From an uncultured Oscillospiraceae bacterium (GTDB taxonomy: Bacteria > Bacillota > Clostridia > Oscillospirales > Oscillospiraceae), in NCBI GenBank assembly GCA_934646175.1, contig CAKUEI010000071.1:1-8184 (forward strand): 8,184 bases of DNA, written 5' to 3'. The position numbers were made by a program, and so were the translations under genes. The first letter of the stretch is position 1. Each line of letters starts with the position of its first letter. A model generated the notes under the pieces. It made no database searches and had not been told where the DNA came from. It saw only the letters and a list, made by a program, of their open reading frames with translations. Shown here in pieces: positions 1 to 6,537 of this stretch.

Positions 1-40
1 CAGGAAATGCGCCCCGGTTGCCCGCCGGGGCGCTTTCCTG
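1..40. terminator. GC-rich hairpin at window edge, possible terminator
   Basis: An inverted repeat pairs GCGCCCCGG (9-17) with CCGGGGCGC (25-33). The flanks CAGGAAA (1-7) and TTTCCTG (34-40) extend the pairing, leaving one bulged T at position 8. The loop is 7 nt. The T-run after it is weak on the plus strand (TTTCCTGTTCTT), and the sequence beyond it on the minus strand is outside the window. It could be a second terminator for the minus-strand operon or the end of an unseen plus-strand gene to the left. The pairing is clear; the function is inferred. Confidence 0.5.
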
Positions 41-54
41 TTCTTGCGCAGGTC

Positions 55-92
55 AAAACGCCCCGGCCGGGAACCCAGCCGGGGCGTTTTTT
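55..92. terminator. Bidirectional intrinsic terminator after the lipoprotein gene
   Basis: A perfect 13-bp inverted repeat, AAAACGCCCCGGC (55-67) with GCCGGGGCGTTTT (78-90), encloses a 10-nt loop. On the plus strand it is followed by T6 (87-92). On the minus strand the stem ends in a T4 run (complement of 55-58). It therefore fits an intrinsic terminator in both directions. On the minus strand it starts at the very stop codon of the lipoprotein gene (92-94) and should end the parE-parC-yitT-lipoprotein transcript. Confidence 0.85.
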
Positions 93-1147
93 CAGGAAGC
101 AGAGGCGGGGACGTATTCCCGCTGCTGCAGCTGCTCCTCCGTAAGGCCGAAACCGTCCGACGCGGTAACGTCCACCGTCACAGCCCCGTCGCCCCAATCC
201 ACCGTATTCCAGAAATAGGTGCTGCCCCGGCGCGTTCCCTCCACCACGGTGCAGGAAACGCCGCACATATTGCACAGCAGTTCAAAGGCAAGAGCCATGC
301 CTTCGCTGCTGGCGGAGCCTTTGACCAGCGCCGCATAAGCGGTGCCCACCCCGTCTGACTGAAGGACCGCGTTCTCCCGCACCATGGCAAAAGCGGTGCG
401 GGCCGCCTCCTGCCCGGAAAGGTCCTGCAGCATGGTGTCCATGGTGACAAGGCGGCGGCGCAGCTCATCCTGCTTTTCCTTCATCTGCTGGGTGTCTCCG
501 GAATAGGTAAGCAGCACCTCCACCACCCGCTGGCGAGAGGTGGACTTCTCGGGATAATAGGCAAAGGTGACCTTCGGCATCCCAAAGGCGGCGGCAGGGG
601 TGGCATAGTATGCCTCTCGCGCCAGCTGCTGAATGTCAACGGAACTCTCGTCAAAAGACCCGATGCGCAAAACCAGTTCGGGAGAGAACTGCTCCATGGC
701 CTCGCTCAGCTCCGAACGGATAGCGCTGACACCGGTAACCGAGACCACGCCGGCGATCTGTTCCCGGGTGCGGCGGTAGGTGATGTGGACGGTGGCCTCG
801 TCATAGGCCACGATGGACTTTACGTCGTATTTAATGTAGTCCACGGCGTAGGCGCCCAGAGGATCCTCCTGCACCACCTCCAAGCAGGCGTTTTCCAAGT
901 CGCTTTCCACGTCGCGGGAGTAGTTATAAAAGCGGATGACACCGGCAGACTCCCCGGCGTTCACATAATAGAGCACGGCGCTGACCAGTTCCTGATAGGT
1001 CTCCACCCGCAGGGCGGAGCCGCCGTCGGACACCGGGTTTTCGTTATGATCTTCCACCGAGACATAGCTGCGCTGCAGCATGGCACTACAGCCGGAAAGC
1101 AGCAGCACAGGAATGAGGCACAAGGCCAGCAGGCTGCGTTTGAACAC
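92..1147 (-). CDS. Lipoprotein with degenerate transglutaminase-like C-terminal domain
   Basis: This is a predicted 351-aa membrane-anchored lipoprotein. Residues 1-19 are a short signal peptide (MFKR, then a hydrophobic stretch) ending in the lipobox LSGC, with Cys20 as the lipidation site, so the mature protein should sit on the outer face of the membrane. The start is GTG at 1147. It is needed because the next Met (residue 23) lies after the lipobox, and a strong GAGGGGAGGG site lies 6 nt upstream. Residues about 45-250 form an unrecognised alpha/beta region with a charged helical stretch near 221-235. Residues about 265-335 resemble a transglutaminase-like core: SSEGMA, then CGVSCTVVEG, YFWN and VDVT. 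The positions normally Cys and His read as Ser281 and Tyr311, while Asp326 is kept, so catalysis is doubtful. The gene is last in the parE-parC-yitT cluster, 17 bp after the YitT gene. The lipoprotein call is firm; the domain call comes from motif reading by eye. Confidence 0.85.
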   Translation of the reverse strand: MFKRSLLALCLIPVLLLSGCSAMLQRSYVSVEDHNENPVSDGGSALRVETYQELVSAVLYYVNAGESAGVIRFYNYSRDVESDLENACLEVVQEDPLGAYAVDYIKYDVKSIVAYDEATVHITYRRTREQIAGVVSVTGVSAIRSELSEAMEQFSPELVLRIGSFDESSVDIQQLAREAYYATPAAAFGMPKVTFAYYPEKSTSRQRVVEVLLTYSGDTQQMKEKQDELRRRLVTMDTMLQDLSGQEAARTAFAMVRENAVLQSDGVGTAYAALVKGSASSEGMALAFELLCNMCGVSCTVVEGTRRGSTYFWNTVDWGDGAVTVDVTASDGFGLTEEQLQQREYVPASAS

Positions 1148-1153
1148 TGGGTT

Positions 1154-1163
1154 CCCTCCCCTC
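1154..1163 (-). promoter_or_regulatory. Ribosome binding site for the lipoprotein gene (GTG start)
   Basis: On the minus strand GAGGGGAGGG lies 6 nt before the GTG at 1147-1145. It supports this rare start codon and falls wholly inside the 17-bp gap after the YitT stop codon. Confidence 0.8.
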
Positions 1164-1164
1164 G

Positions 1165-2031
1165 TTACAGGTCGTCCTTCTGATAGGTGCGGAAACCGTC
1201 GCCCAAAACCTCGTGCGCCTCGCAGACGATGAGGAAGGCGGCTGGATCCAGTTCTTTCACGGTCTGCTTGAGCTCGACGATCTGCCGCTGCTTGAAGGCG
1301 ACCATGAGCACCTGTTTCTCTTTCCCCGACCAGCCGCCGCGGCCGTTCAAGATGGTGACACCGCGGTCCATGTCATGGATGATGGCGGCGGTGATGGCCT
1401 CGTACGCGTCGCTGATGATATAGGCCACCTTGACGTTATCCATGCCGTAAAGCACCTGATCCATGACGAAGGACGAAATGAACAGCGCCACCAGTCCGTA
1501 AAGGGCGCTGTAGAGATTCCGGAAGGTCACGGCCACGGCCACGATGACCACCAGGTCGATCATCATCAGCAGCCGTCCCATGGGAAGCCAGGCAACCCGC
1601 AGCTTCAAAAGCCGGGCCAGCAGGTCGGTGCCACCGGTGGTGGCCCCTTGCAGGAATACTATGCCCAGGGAGCCGCCCATGATCACCCCGCCGAAAATGC
1701 AGCCCAGAATGGGCTCCATGGGCCGGAAGGTGAACAGCAAGTGGAAAAGGTCGATAAACAGGGAAGACACGAACATGGCGTACAGGGAGGACACCAGAAG
1801 ATGCCCGCCCAGCAGCTTCCACCCCAGCAAAAACAGAGGGATATTGAGGATAATGACTACGGCGCCGATAGGCGCCCAGGGCAGAAGATAGTTGATGATC
1901 TGCCCCACGCCTGTGATGCCGCCGAAGCCGATCAGGTTCGGCTCATAGCACCAGTTGAAGCCCAGCGCATAAATGGCGGAGGCGACGGTGATCCAGAGAT
2001 AGGGGACCACATACCGCTTTACCTGTTTCAT
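1165..2031 (-). CDS. YitT family integral membrane protein (DUF161 + DUF2179)
   Basis: This is a 288-aa polytopic membrane protein of the YitT family, which is common in several paralogous copies in Firmicutes. The transport substrate, if any, is unknown. The N-terminal part has about six hydrophobic segments (roughly residues 8-27, 55-72, 78-97, 105-126, 155-172 and 175-192). It includes the family-typical glycine-rich GFGGITGVGQ near 35-44 and GATTGGTDLLA at 129-139. The C-terminal soluble domain (about 200-288, DUF2179 type) has GVTILNGRGGWSG and ends in the usual EVLGDGF (274-280). I chose the ATG at 2031 because GAGGAGGG sits 4 nt before it. An in-frame TTG at 2052 would add seven residues and overlap the parC stop, but that extension encodes the ribosome binding site itself. 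The start lies 17 bp after parC, so the gene is probably co-transcribed and may be translationally coupled. Confidence 0.92.
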   Translation of the reverse strand: MKQVKRYVVPYLWITVASAIYALGFNWCYEPNLIGFGGITGVGQIINYLLPWAPIGAVVIILNIPLFLLGWKLLGGHLLVSSLYAMFVSSLFIDLFHLLFTFRPMEPILGCIFGGVIMGGSLGIVFLQGATTGGTDLLARLLKLRVAWLPMGRLLMMIDLVVIVAVAVTFRNLYSALYGLVALFISSFVMDQVLYGMDNVKVAYIISDAYEAITAAIIHDMDRGVTILNGRGGWSGKEKQVLMVAFKQRQIVELKQTVKELDPAAFLIVCEAHEVLGDGFRTYQKDDL

Positions 2032-2035
2032 GTTT

Positions 2036-2043
2036 CCCTCCTC
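2036..2043 (-). promoter_or_regulatory. Ribosome binding site that fixes the YitT start
   Basis: GAGGAGGG on the minus strand lies 4 nt before the ATG at 2031-2029 and just after the parC stop (2051-2049). It decides between this ATG and the upstream in-frame TTG at 2052, which has no comparable site. Confidence 0.82.
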
Positions 2044-2048
2044 TGTTC

Positions 2049-4292
2049 TCAATCCAGCAAGGTCATCTGCACCTCGCCGCGGTCCTCTTCCCGCAGGAGG
2101 GCCCCGGCGATGGGAAGGCTGCGTGCCCGGTAGCGGGAGGAATTCTGAATGGTGGTCTCCTGCAAGGGCAGGGCCTTTTCCACCTTATATTTCGGTTTCA
2201 GGGTCATGACGTTGACGCCCTGAGTGGTGCGGGTCGTCTTGGGCGTCAGCGCGGCAGTGTGGAAAATCATGCAGCGGCTTTCGGTGGAAAACACCGCCAT
2301 TTCCATCTCTTCCTCCAGCAGATAGGCATTGACGAGAGGCGATTTATCGCTGTAAGCACCGGTCAGTTTTTTCCGGCGGGTCTGGGTCTGATAGGCGGAC
2401 AGGGCCACCCGGGCCACCTTGCCATTTTCGAAGAAGAAGAGCAGCTGGGCGGAATAATCCCCGGGGCAGCAGGCCCACAGCACCCGCTCGCCCTCATCCA
2501 TGCCCAGCTTGGCGGGCAGGTAGTCGCCCAGAACGCTCGCCTTGGAGTCGTCGAACTCGGAAAGGCGGGTCTTGTAACACTGCTGCCGATCGGTGAACAC
2601 CAGCAGCTCATCCTTATTGCTGCCTTCCCAATGGAGGAAGGGGCCGTCCCCTTCCTTATACTTTTGCTCGCTGTTCATGCGCAGGGACTGGGGAGTGATC
2701 TTCTTCCAGTATCCCTCCTTGGAGAGGAAGACATGCACCGGGTAATCGGGCACTTCCTCTTCCTCAGGCAGGGTGGGAGCCTCGTGGCTGTACATCAGCT
2801 CCGTGCGGCGGGGGACGGCGTAGGTCTCCTTCACGTGCCGCAGTTCGTCCTTCATGATGGCGCGCACCCGCTCGGGTCGGTCCACGGTGTCCTGCAGGTC
2901 GGCGATCTCGTCCTCCAGCTGCTTGATCTCGTCCGTGCGCTTGAGGATGTACTCCTTGTTTAAGTTGCGCAGGCGGATCTCCGCCACAAACTCCGCCTGA
3001 ATGCGGTCGATGCCGAAGCCGATCATCAGGTTGGGGATGACCTCGGCGTCCTCCTCCGTTTCGCGGACGATCTTGATGGCCTTGTCGATATCCAGCAAAA
3101 TCTTCCGCAGGCCCTTCAGAAGGTGCAGCTTCTCCTTCTTCTTGTTCATGGAGAAATAGGCCCGGCGGCGAACACCGTCCGCCCGCCAGGAGCACCACTC
3201 ATCCAAAATCCCCCGCACACCCATGACCCGGGGCATCCCGGCAATGAGGATGTTGAAGTTGCAGGCGAAGGAATCCTGCAGCGGGGCGGCACGGAACAGC
3301 TTCTGCATCAGCTTGTCCGGGTCGGTGCCCCGCTTGAGGTCGATGGTGAGCTTCAAGCCGGAAAGGTCGGTCTCGTCCCGCATGTCGGCGATCTCCTTGA
3401 TCTTGCCCGCCTTGATGAGCTCGGCCACTTTGTCCATAATGGCTTCCGCCGTAGTGGTATAGGGAATTTCAAAAATCTCGATGAGGTTCTGCTCTTTCAC
3501 GTAGCGCCACTTGGCCCGCACCTGGAAGGAACCGCGGCCGCTGCGGTATATTTCGCCCAATGCGGCAGGGTCATACAGCAAAACGCCGCCGGTGGGGAAA
3601 TCGGGGGCCTTCAGGGTCTCCAGAAGGTCGCACTCCGGGTCGTCGAGGTAGGCAATGGTGGCGTCGCACACTTCCCCCAGGTTAAAGCCGCACAGGTTGG
3701 AGGCCATGCCCACGGCGATGCCCTGATTGGCGGACACCAGCACATTGGGGAAGGTGGTGGGCAGCAGGGCCGGCTCTTTCATGGTGCCGTCATAGTTGTC
3801 CACAAAGTCCACGGTATCCTGGGTGATGTCGCGGAACAGCTCGGCGCAGATGGGGTCCAGCCGCGCTTCGGTATAACGGCTGGCAGCCCAGGCCATGTCC
3901 CGGGAGTACACCTTGCCGAAGTTGCCCTTGGAGTCCACAAAGGGGTGCAGCAGGGCGTCGTACCCCTTGGAAAGGCGCACCATGGTGTCGTAAATGGCGG
4001 CATCGCCGTGGGGGTTGAGCTTCATGGTCTGACCCACGATGTTGGCCGACTTGGTGCGGCTCCCCCCCAGCAGCTTCATCTGATACATGGTGTAAAGCAA
4101 CTTGCGGTGGGAGGGCTTGAAGCCGTCGATCTCCGGAATGGCGCGGGAGACGATGACGCTCATGGCGTAGGGCATATAGTTGAGTTCCAGCGTCTGGGTG
4201 ATGGGCTGCTCCAGTACCTCGGCCGAAAGGCCGCGGACGCGGGAGGTGTCCAGCTCCTTCGCCGGCTGGTCAGTTTTCTTTTTTCTTGGCAT
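2049..4292 (-). CDS. parC: DNA topoisomerase IV-like subunit A (ParC/GyrA family)
   Basis: This is the 747-aa DNA breakage-reunion subunit of a type IIA topoisomerase, acting with the adjacent ParE-like subunit. The winged-helix/tower core covers about residues 30-490: MPYAMSVIVSRAIPEIDG-FKPSHRKLLY (40-67), NPHGDAAIYDTMVRL (93-107), and AASRYTEARL with the catalytic Tyr at 140. SANQGIAVGMASN (187-199) is also typical. A charged helical stretch (about 445-490) matches the coiled-coil/C-gate region. The C-terminal domain (about 500-747) has repeated beta-strand segments such as FENGKVARVAL and TTRTTQGVNVMTLK, consistent with a shortened beta-pinwheel. I find no GyrA-box (QRRGGKG), which favours a topoisomerase IV-type decatenase over gyrase. 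Residue 98 is Ala where E. coli GyrA has Ser83. The start ATG at 4292 is preceded by GAGGA 9 nt upstream, and parE ends 45 bp before. A genomic gyrA elsewhere is expected. Subunit class is confident; the parC name is inferred. Confidence 0.93.
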   Translation of the reverse strand: MPRKKKTDQPAKELDTSRVRGLSAEVLEQPITQTLELNYMPYAMSVIVSRAIPEIDGFKPSHRKLLYTMYQMKLLGGSRTKSANIVGQTMKLNPHGDAAIYDTMVRLSKGYDALLHPFVDSKGNFGKVYSRDMAWAASRYTEARLDPICAELFRDITQDTVDFVDNYDGTMKEPALLPTTFPNVLVSANQGIAVGMASNLCGFNLGEVCDATIAYLDDPECDLLETLKAPDFPTGGVLLYDPAALGEIYRSGRGSFQVRAKWRYVKEQNLIEIFEIPYTTTAEAIMDKVAELIKAGKIKEIADMRDETDLSGLKLTIDLKRGTDPDKLMQKLFRAAPLQDSFACNFNILIAGMPRVMGVRGILDEWCSWRADGVRRRAYFSMNKKKEKLHLLKGLRKILLDIDKAIKIVRETEEDAEVIPNLMIGFGIDRIQAEFVAEIRLRNLNKEYILKRTDEIKQLEDEIADLQDTVDRPERVRAIMKDELRHVKETYAVPRRTELMYSHEAPTLPEEEEVPDYPVHVFLSKEGYWKKITPQSLRMNSEQKYKEGDGPFLHWEGSNKDELLVFTDRQQCYKTRLSEFDDSKASVLGDYLPAKLGMDEGERVLWACCPGDYSAQLLFFFENGKVARVALSAYQTQTRRKKLTGAYSDKSPLVNAYLLEEEMEMAVFSTESRCMIFHTAALTPKTTRTTQGVNVMTLKPKYKVEKALPLQETTIQNSSRYRARSLPIAGALLREEDRGEVQMTLLD

Positions 4293-4337
4293 GCTATCTC
4301 GTCCTCATTTTTTCAGAATACGTTCTTTCCCGCGCGG

Positions 4338-6332
4338 TCAGGAAATATCCGCAAGTTCCAGATACTTATACCCCTCGTTGGCAATGTGGTCCTTTCGTCC
4401 GGCAAGGTTGTCGCCCAGCAGAAGGTCGAACATCTGCGCCGTGCGCTCCACATCCTCCGGCAGCACCTTGATGAGCCGTCGGGTGGAAGGGTTCATGGTG
4501 GTGAGGGCCATCATCTCCGGGTCGTTCTCGCCCAGGCCTTTGGAGCGCTGAAGGCTGTACTTCTTCTCGGCAAGCTCGCCGGAGAGAATATCGTTTTTCT
4601 CCTTGTCCGAGTAGGCAAACCAGGTCATTTCCTTGCCCTTTTCCTGATAGGTGATCTCGTAAAGAGGGGTTTCGGCGATGTAGACGTACCCCTCCCGGAT
4701 GAGGGTGGGGGTCAGGCGGTACAGCATGGTGAGGATCAGGGTGCGGATCTGGAAGCCGTCCACGTCGGCATCGGTGCAGATAACGATCTTGTTCCACCGG
4801 AGATTGGACAGGGAAAAAGAGGACAGGTCTTTCACGTGTTTGTTCTGCACTTCCACGCCGCAGCCCATGACCTTCACAAGGTCGGTGATGATCTCGCTTT
4901 TAAAGATTTTGGCAAAATCCGCCTTCAGGCAGTTGAGAATCTTGCCGCGAACGGGCATGATACCCTGAAATTCCGCATCCCGGGAAAGCTTGACGCTGCC
5001 CAATGCCGAGTCGCCCTCTACGATATAGAGTTCCCGCTTTTCCACATCTTTGGAGCGGCAGTCCACAAATTTCTGCACCCGGTTTGAGATGTCCACGCTG
5101 CCAGACAGTTTCTTTTTGATATTCAGCCGAGCCTTTTCCGCTGTCTCGCGGCTGCGTTTGTTCACCAGCACCTGCTCGGCAATTTTCTCCGCATCGAAGC
5201 GGTTCTCGATGAAATAGACCTCCAGCTGGCTGCGGAGAAAGTCGGTCATGGCCTCCTGCACGAACTTGTTGTTGATGGCCTTTTTCGTCTGGTTTTCATA
5301 GCTGGTCTGGGTGGAGAAGTTATTGCTCACCAGCACAAGGCAATCCTGAATATCGTTCCAGGTAACCTTGCTCTCGTTCTTCTGATATTTGTTCTGGCCC
5401 TTCAGATATCCGTCAATAGCGGAGACGAAAGCAGACTTCATGGCCTTTTCCGGGCTTCCGCCGTGCTCCAGCCAGGAGGAGTTATGGTAGTGCTCGATGA
5501 CCTGCACCGTGTTGGAAAAGCAGAAGGCCACGGAGAGCTTTACCTTATAATCGGGCTTGTCCGCCCGGTCGCGGCCCCGGCGCTCGGTCTGCCAGAACAC
5601 CGGAGCGGTGAGGCTCTTCTCCCCCGCCAACTCGGTAACATAGTCTAAAATGCCGTTTTCATACTTGAAATCCACAGGCTTTTCGCCCACGTCCTGAAAG
5701 CGGAAGGTCACCCCGGCATTCACCACCGCCTGCCGCTTCATCACATCAGCAAAGTAATCGGCCGGAATATCGGTGTCAGTAAACACATCCAAATCAGGCT
5801 TCCAGCGAATGCGGGTGCCTGTTTTTCTGCCCCGGTCGGTGGGTTCTTCCGTAAGGCCGCCCACGTTTTCGCCCTTTTCAAAGTGCAGGCTGTACTTCTT
5901 TCCATCCCGCCAGACGGTGACATCCATATAGGCGCTGGCGTACTGGGTGGCGCAGGAGCCGAGGCCGTTGAGGCCCAGAGAGTACTCATAGTTGTCCCCG
6001 TCGCCGTTTTTATACTTGCCGCCGGCGTACAGTTCACAGAAGACCAGCTCCCAGTTATATTTCTGTTCCTTCTCGTTCCACGCCACGGGGCAGCCGCGGC
6101 CCTGATCCTCCACCTGAATGGACCCGTCTGCGAACCGGGTGACGGTGATCAGGCTGCCGTGTCCCTCTCTCGCTTCGTCGATGGCATTGGAAAGGATCTC
6201 GAACACGGCGTGTTCGCAGCCCTCCAGCCCATCGGAGCCGAAGATGACGCCGGGGCGCTTGCGCACCCGGTCGGCGCCCTTCAGCGCTGCAATGGAATCG
6301 TTTCCGTATTGTCTGCTGCCTGTTGCTGCCAT
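4338..6332 (-). CDS. parE: DNA topoisomerase IV-like subunit B (ParE/GyrB family, ATPase + TOPRIM)
   Basis: This is the 664-aa ATPase/TOPRIM subunit that powers strand passage with ParC. The GHKL ATPase domain (about 10-230) shows KRPGVIFGSDG (25-35), FEILSNAIDEA with Glu45 and Asn49, DQGRGCP (76-82), LYAGGKY (101-107) and GLNGLG (120-125). The transducer domain (about 240-400) keeps the QTK loop at 348-350. The TOPRIM domain has EGDSALG (439-445), then TDADVDG (520-526) with the metal-binding Asp residues, and QRSKGLGEN (595-603). The protein is diverged: canonical DN, DNGRG and GLHGVG read SN, DQGRG and GLNGLG, and QRYKGLGEM reads QRSKGLGEN. An in-frame ATG at 6392 would add 20 residues, but it lies at the predicted transcription start and has no ribosome binding site. 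The ATG at 6332 has TGAGGAG 6 nt upstream. First gene of the cluster, directly before parC. Function is firm; decatenase rather than gyrase is inferred from the partner. Confidence 0.93.
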   Translation of the reverse strand: MAATGSRQYGNDSIAALKGADRVRKRPGVIFGSDGLEGCEHAVFEILSNAIDEAREGHGSLITVTRFADGSIQVEDQGRGCPVAWNEKEQKYNWELVFCELYAGGKYKNGDGDNYEYSLGLNGLGSCATQYASAYMDVTVWRDGKKYSLHFEKGENVGGLTEEPTDRGRKTGTRIRWKPDLDVFTDTDIPADYFADVMKRQAVVNAGVTFRFQDVGEKPVDFKYENGILDYVTELAGEKSLTAPVFWQTERRGRDRADKPDYKVKLSVAFCFSNTVQVIEHYHNSSWLEHGGSPEKAMKSAFVSAIDGYLKGQNKYQKNESKVTWNDIQDCLVLVSNNFSTQTSYENQTKKAINNKFVQEAMTDFLRSQLEVYFIENRFDAEKIAEQVLVNKRSRETAEKARLNIKKKLSGSVDISNRVQKFVDCRSKDVEKRELYIVEGDSALGSVKLSRDAEFQGIMPVRGKILNCLKADFAKIFKSEIITDLVKVMGCGVEVQNKHVKDLSSFSLSNLRWNKIVICTDADVDGFQIRTLILTMLYRLTPTLIREGYVYIAETPLYEITYQEKGKEMTWFAYSDKEKNDILSGELAEKKYSLQRSKGLGENDPEMMALTTMNPSTRRLIKVLPEDVERTAQMFDLLLGDNLAGRKDHIANEGYKYLELADIS

Positions 6333-6338
6333 TCGCTT

Positions 6339-6345
6339 CTCCTCA
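6339..6345 (-). promoter_or_regulatory. Ribosome binding site that fixes the parE start
   Basis: TGAGGAG on the minus strand lies 6 nt before the ATG at 6332-6330. It supports the 664-aa product over the 684-aa version that would begin at 6392. Confidence 0.82.
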
Positions 6346-6399
6346 CAAATCAAAGCCCTGTCCGGAAAGAGGACAGCGGCGGAATCATACATATTTATT

Positions 6400-6429
6400 A
6401 TTGTATCCCAAAATCCAGGAAGGTGTCAA
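6400..6429 (-). promoter_or_regulatory. Sigma-A-type promoter of the parE-parC-yitT-lipoprotein cluster
   Basis: On the minus strand a consensus -35 TTGACA (6429-6424) is followed after 18 bp by -10 TACAAT (6405-6400). Transcription should start near 6393, giving a leader of about 60 nt before the ATG at 6332. That leader can form a 6-bp hairpin (CTGTCC at 6358-6363 pairing with GGACAG at 6371-6376), too weak to call a regulator. It diverges from the proS promoter, with 43 bp between the two -35 boxes. Confidence 0.8.
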
Positions 6430-6472
6430 GAAAAGGGCGCGGGAGAAAGGTCCCCGAAATGGGCTGCAGACC

Positions 6473-6501
6473 TTGACTTTTCGCCGTTTCCTGCATAAAA
6501 T
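6473..6501 (+). promoter_or_regulatory. Sigma-A-type promoter of proS
   Basis: The -35 TTGACT (6473-6478) and -10 TAAAAT (6496-6501) are separated by 17 bp. Initiation near 6508 leaves a leader of about 30 nt, too short for a T-box or other riboswitch. Constitutive housekeeping-type expression is the simplest reading. Confidence 0.8.
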
Positions 6502-6522
6502 AGAAGACACTTTTGATTCAAA

Positions 6523-6529
6523 GAGAGGG
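6523..6529 (+). promoter_or_regulatory. Ribosome binding site of proS
   Basis: GAGAGGG lies 8 nt before the ATG at 6538, in the short leader downstream of the proS promoter. Confidence 0.75.
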
Positions 6530-6537
6530 TTTTTAGC

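Noticed and set aside
18..358. Plus-strand open frames starting at 18 and 44
   Set aside because: They run through both hairpins and the 3' end of the lipoprotein gene in antisense, lack a ribosome binding site, and have no recognisable product.
2032..2052. TTG start for the YitT protein at 2052, overlapping the parC stop
   Set aside because: The extra seven codons consist largely of the Shine-Dalgarno sequence for the downstream ATG, which is the better start.
1213..2133. 306-codon plus-strand frame opposite the YitT gene
   Set aside because: It is a shadow of the YitT gene: a His/Asp/Gln/Gly-rich translation without domain signals, crossing the parC-yitT junction.
3123..5087. 654-codon open frame on the plus strand opposite parC/parE
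   Set aside because: It is wholly antisense to two genes with intact catalytic motifs. Its translation is low-complexity, rich in His, Gly, Val and Leu, as expected from the reverse of GC3-rich coding sequence, and it has no recognisable domain.
6358..6376. Hairpin in the parE leader as a possible riboswitch or attenuator
   Set aside because: Only a 6-bp stem with a 7-nt loop, no T-run and no alternative pairing seen; likely chance.
6333..6392. 20-residue N-terminal extension of ParE from the ATG at 6392
   Set aside because: The ATG coincides with the predicted transcription start and has no ribosome binding site, and the extension lacks similarity to the start of the family. TGAGGAG precedes the ATG at 6332.
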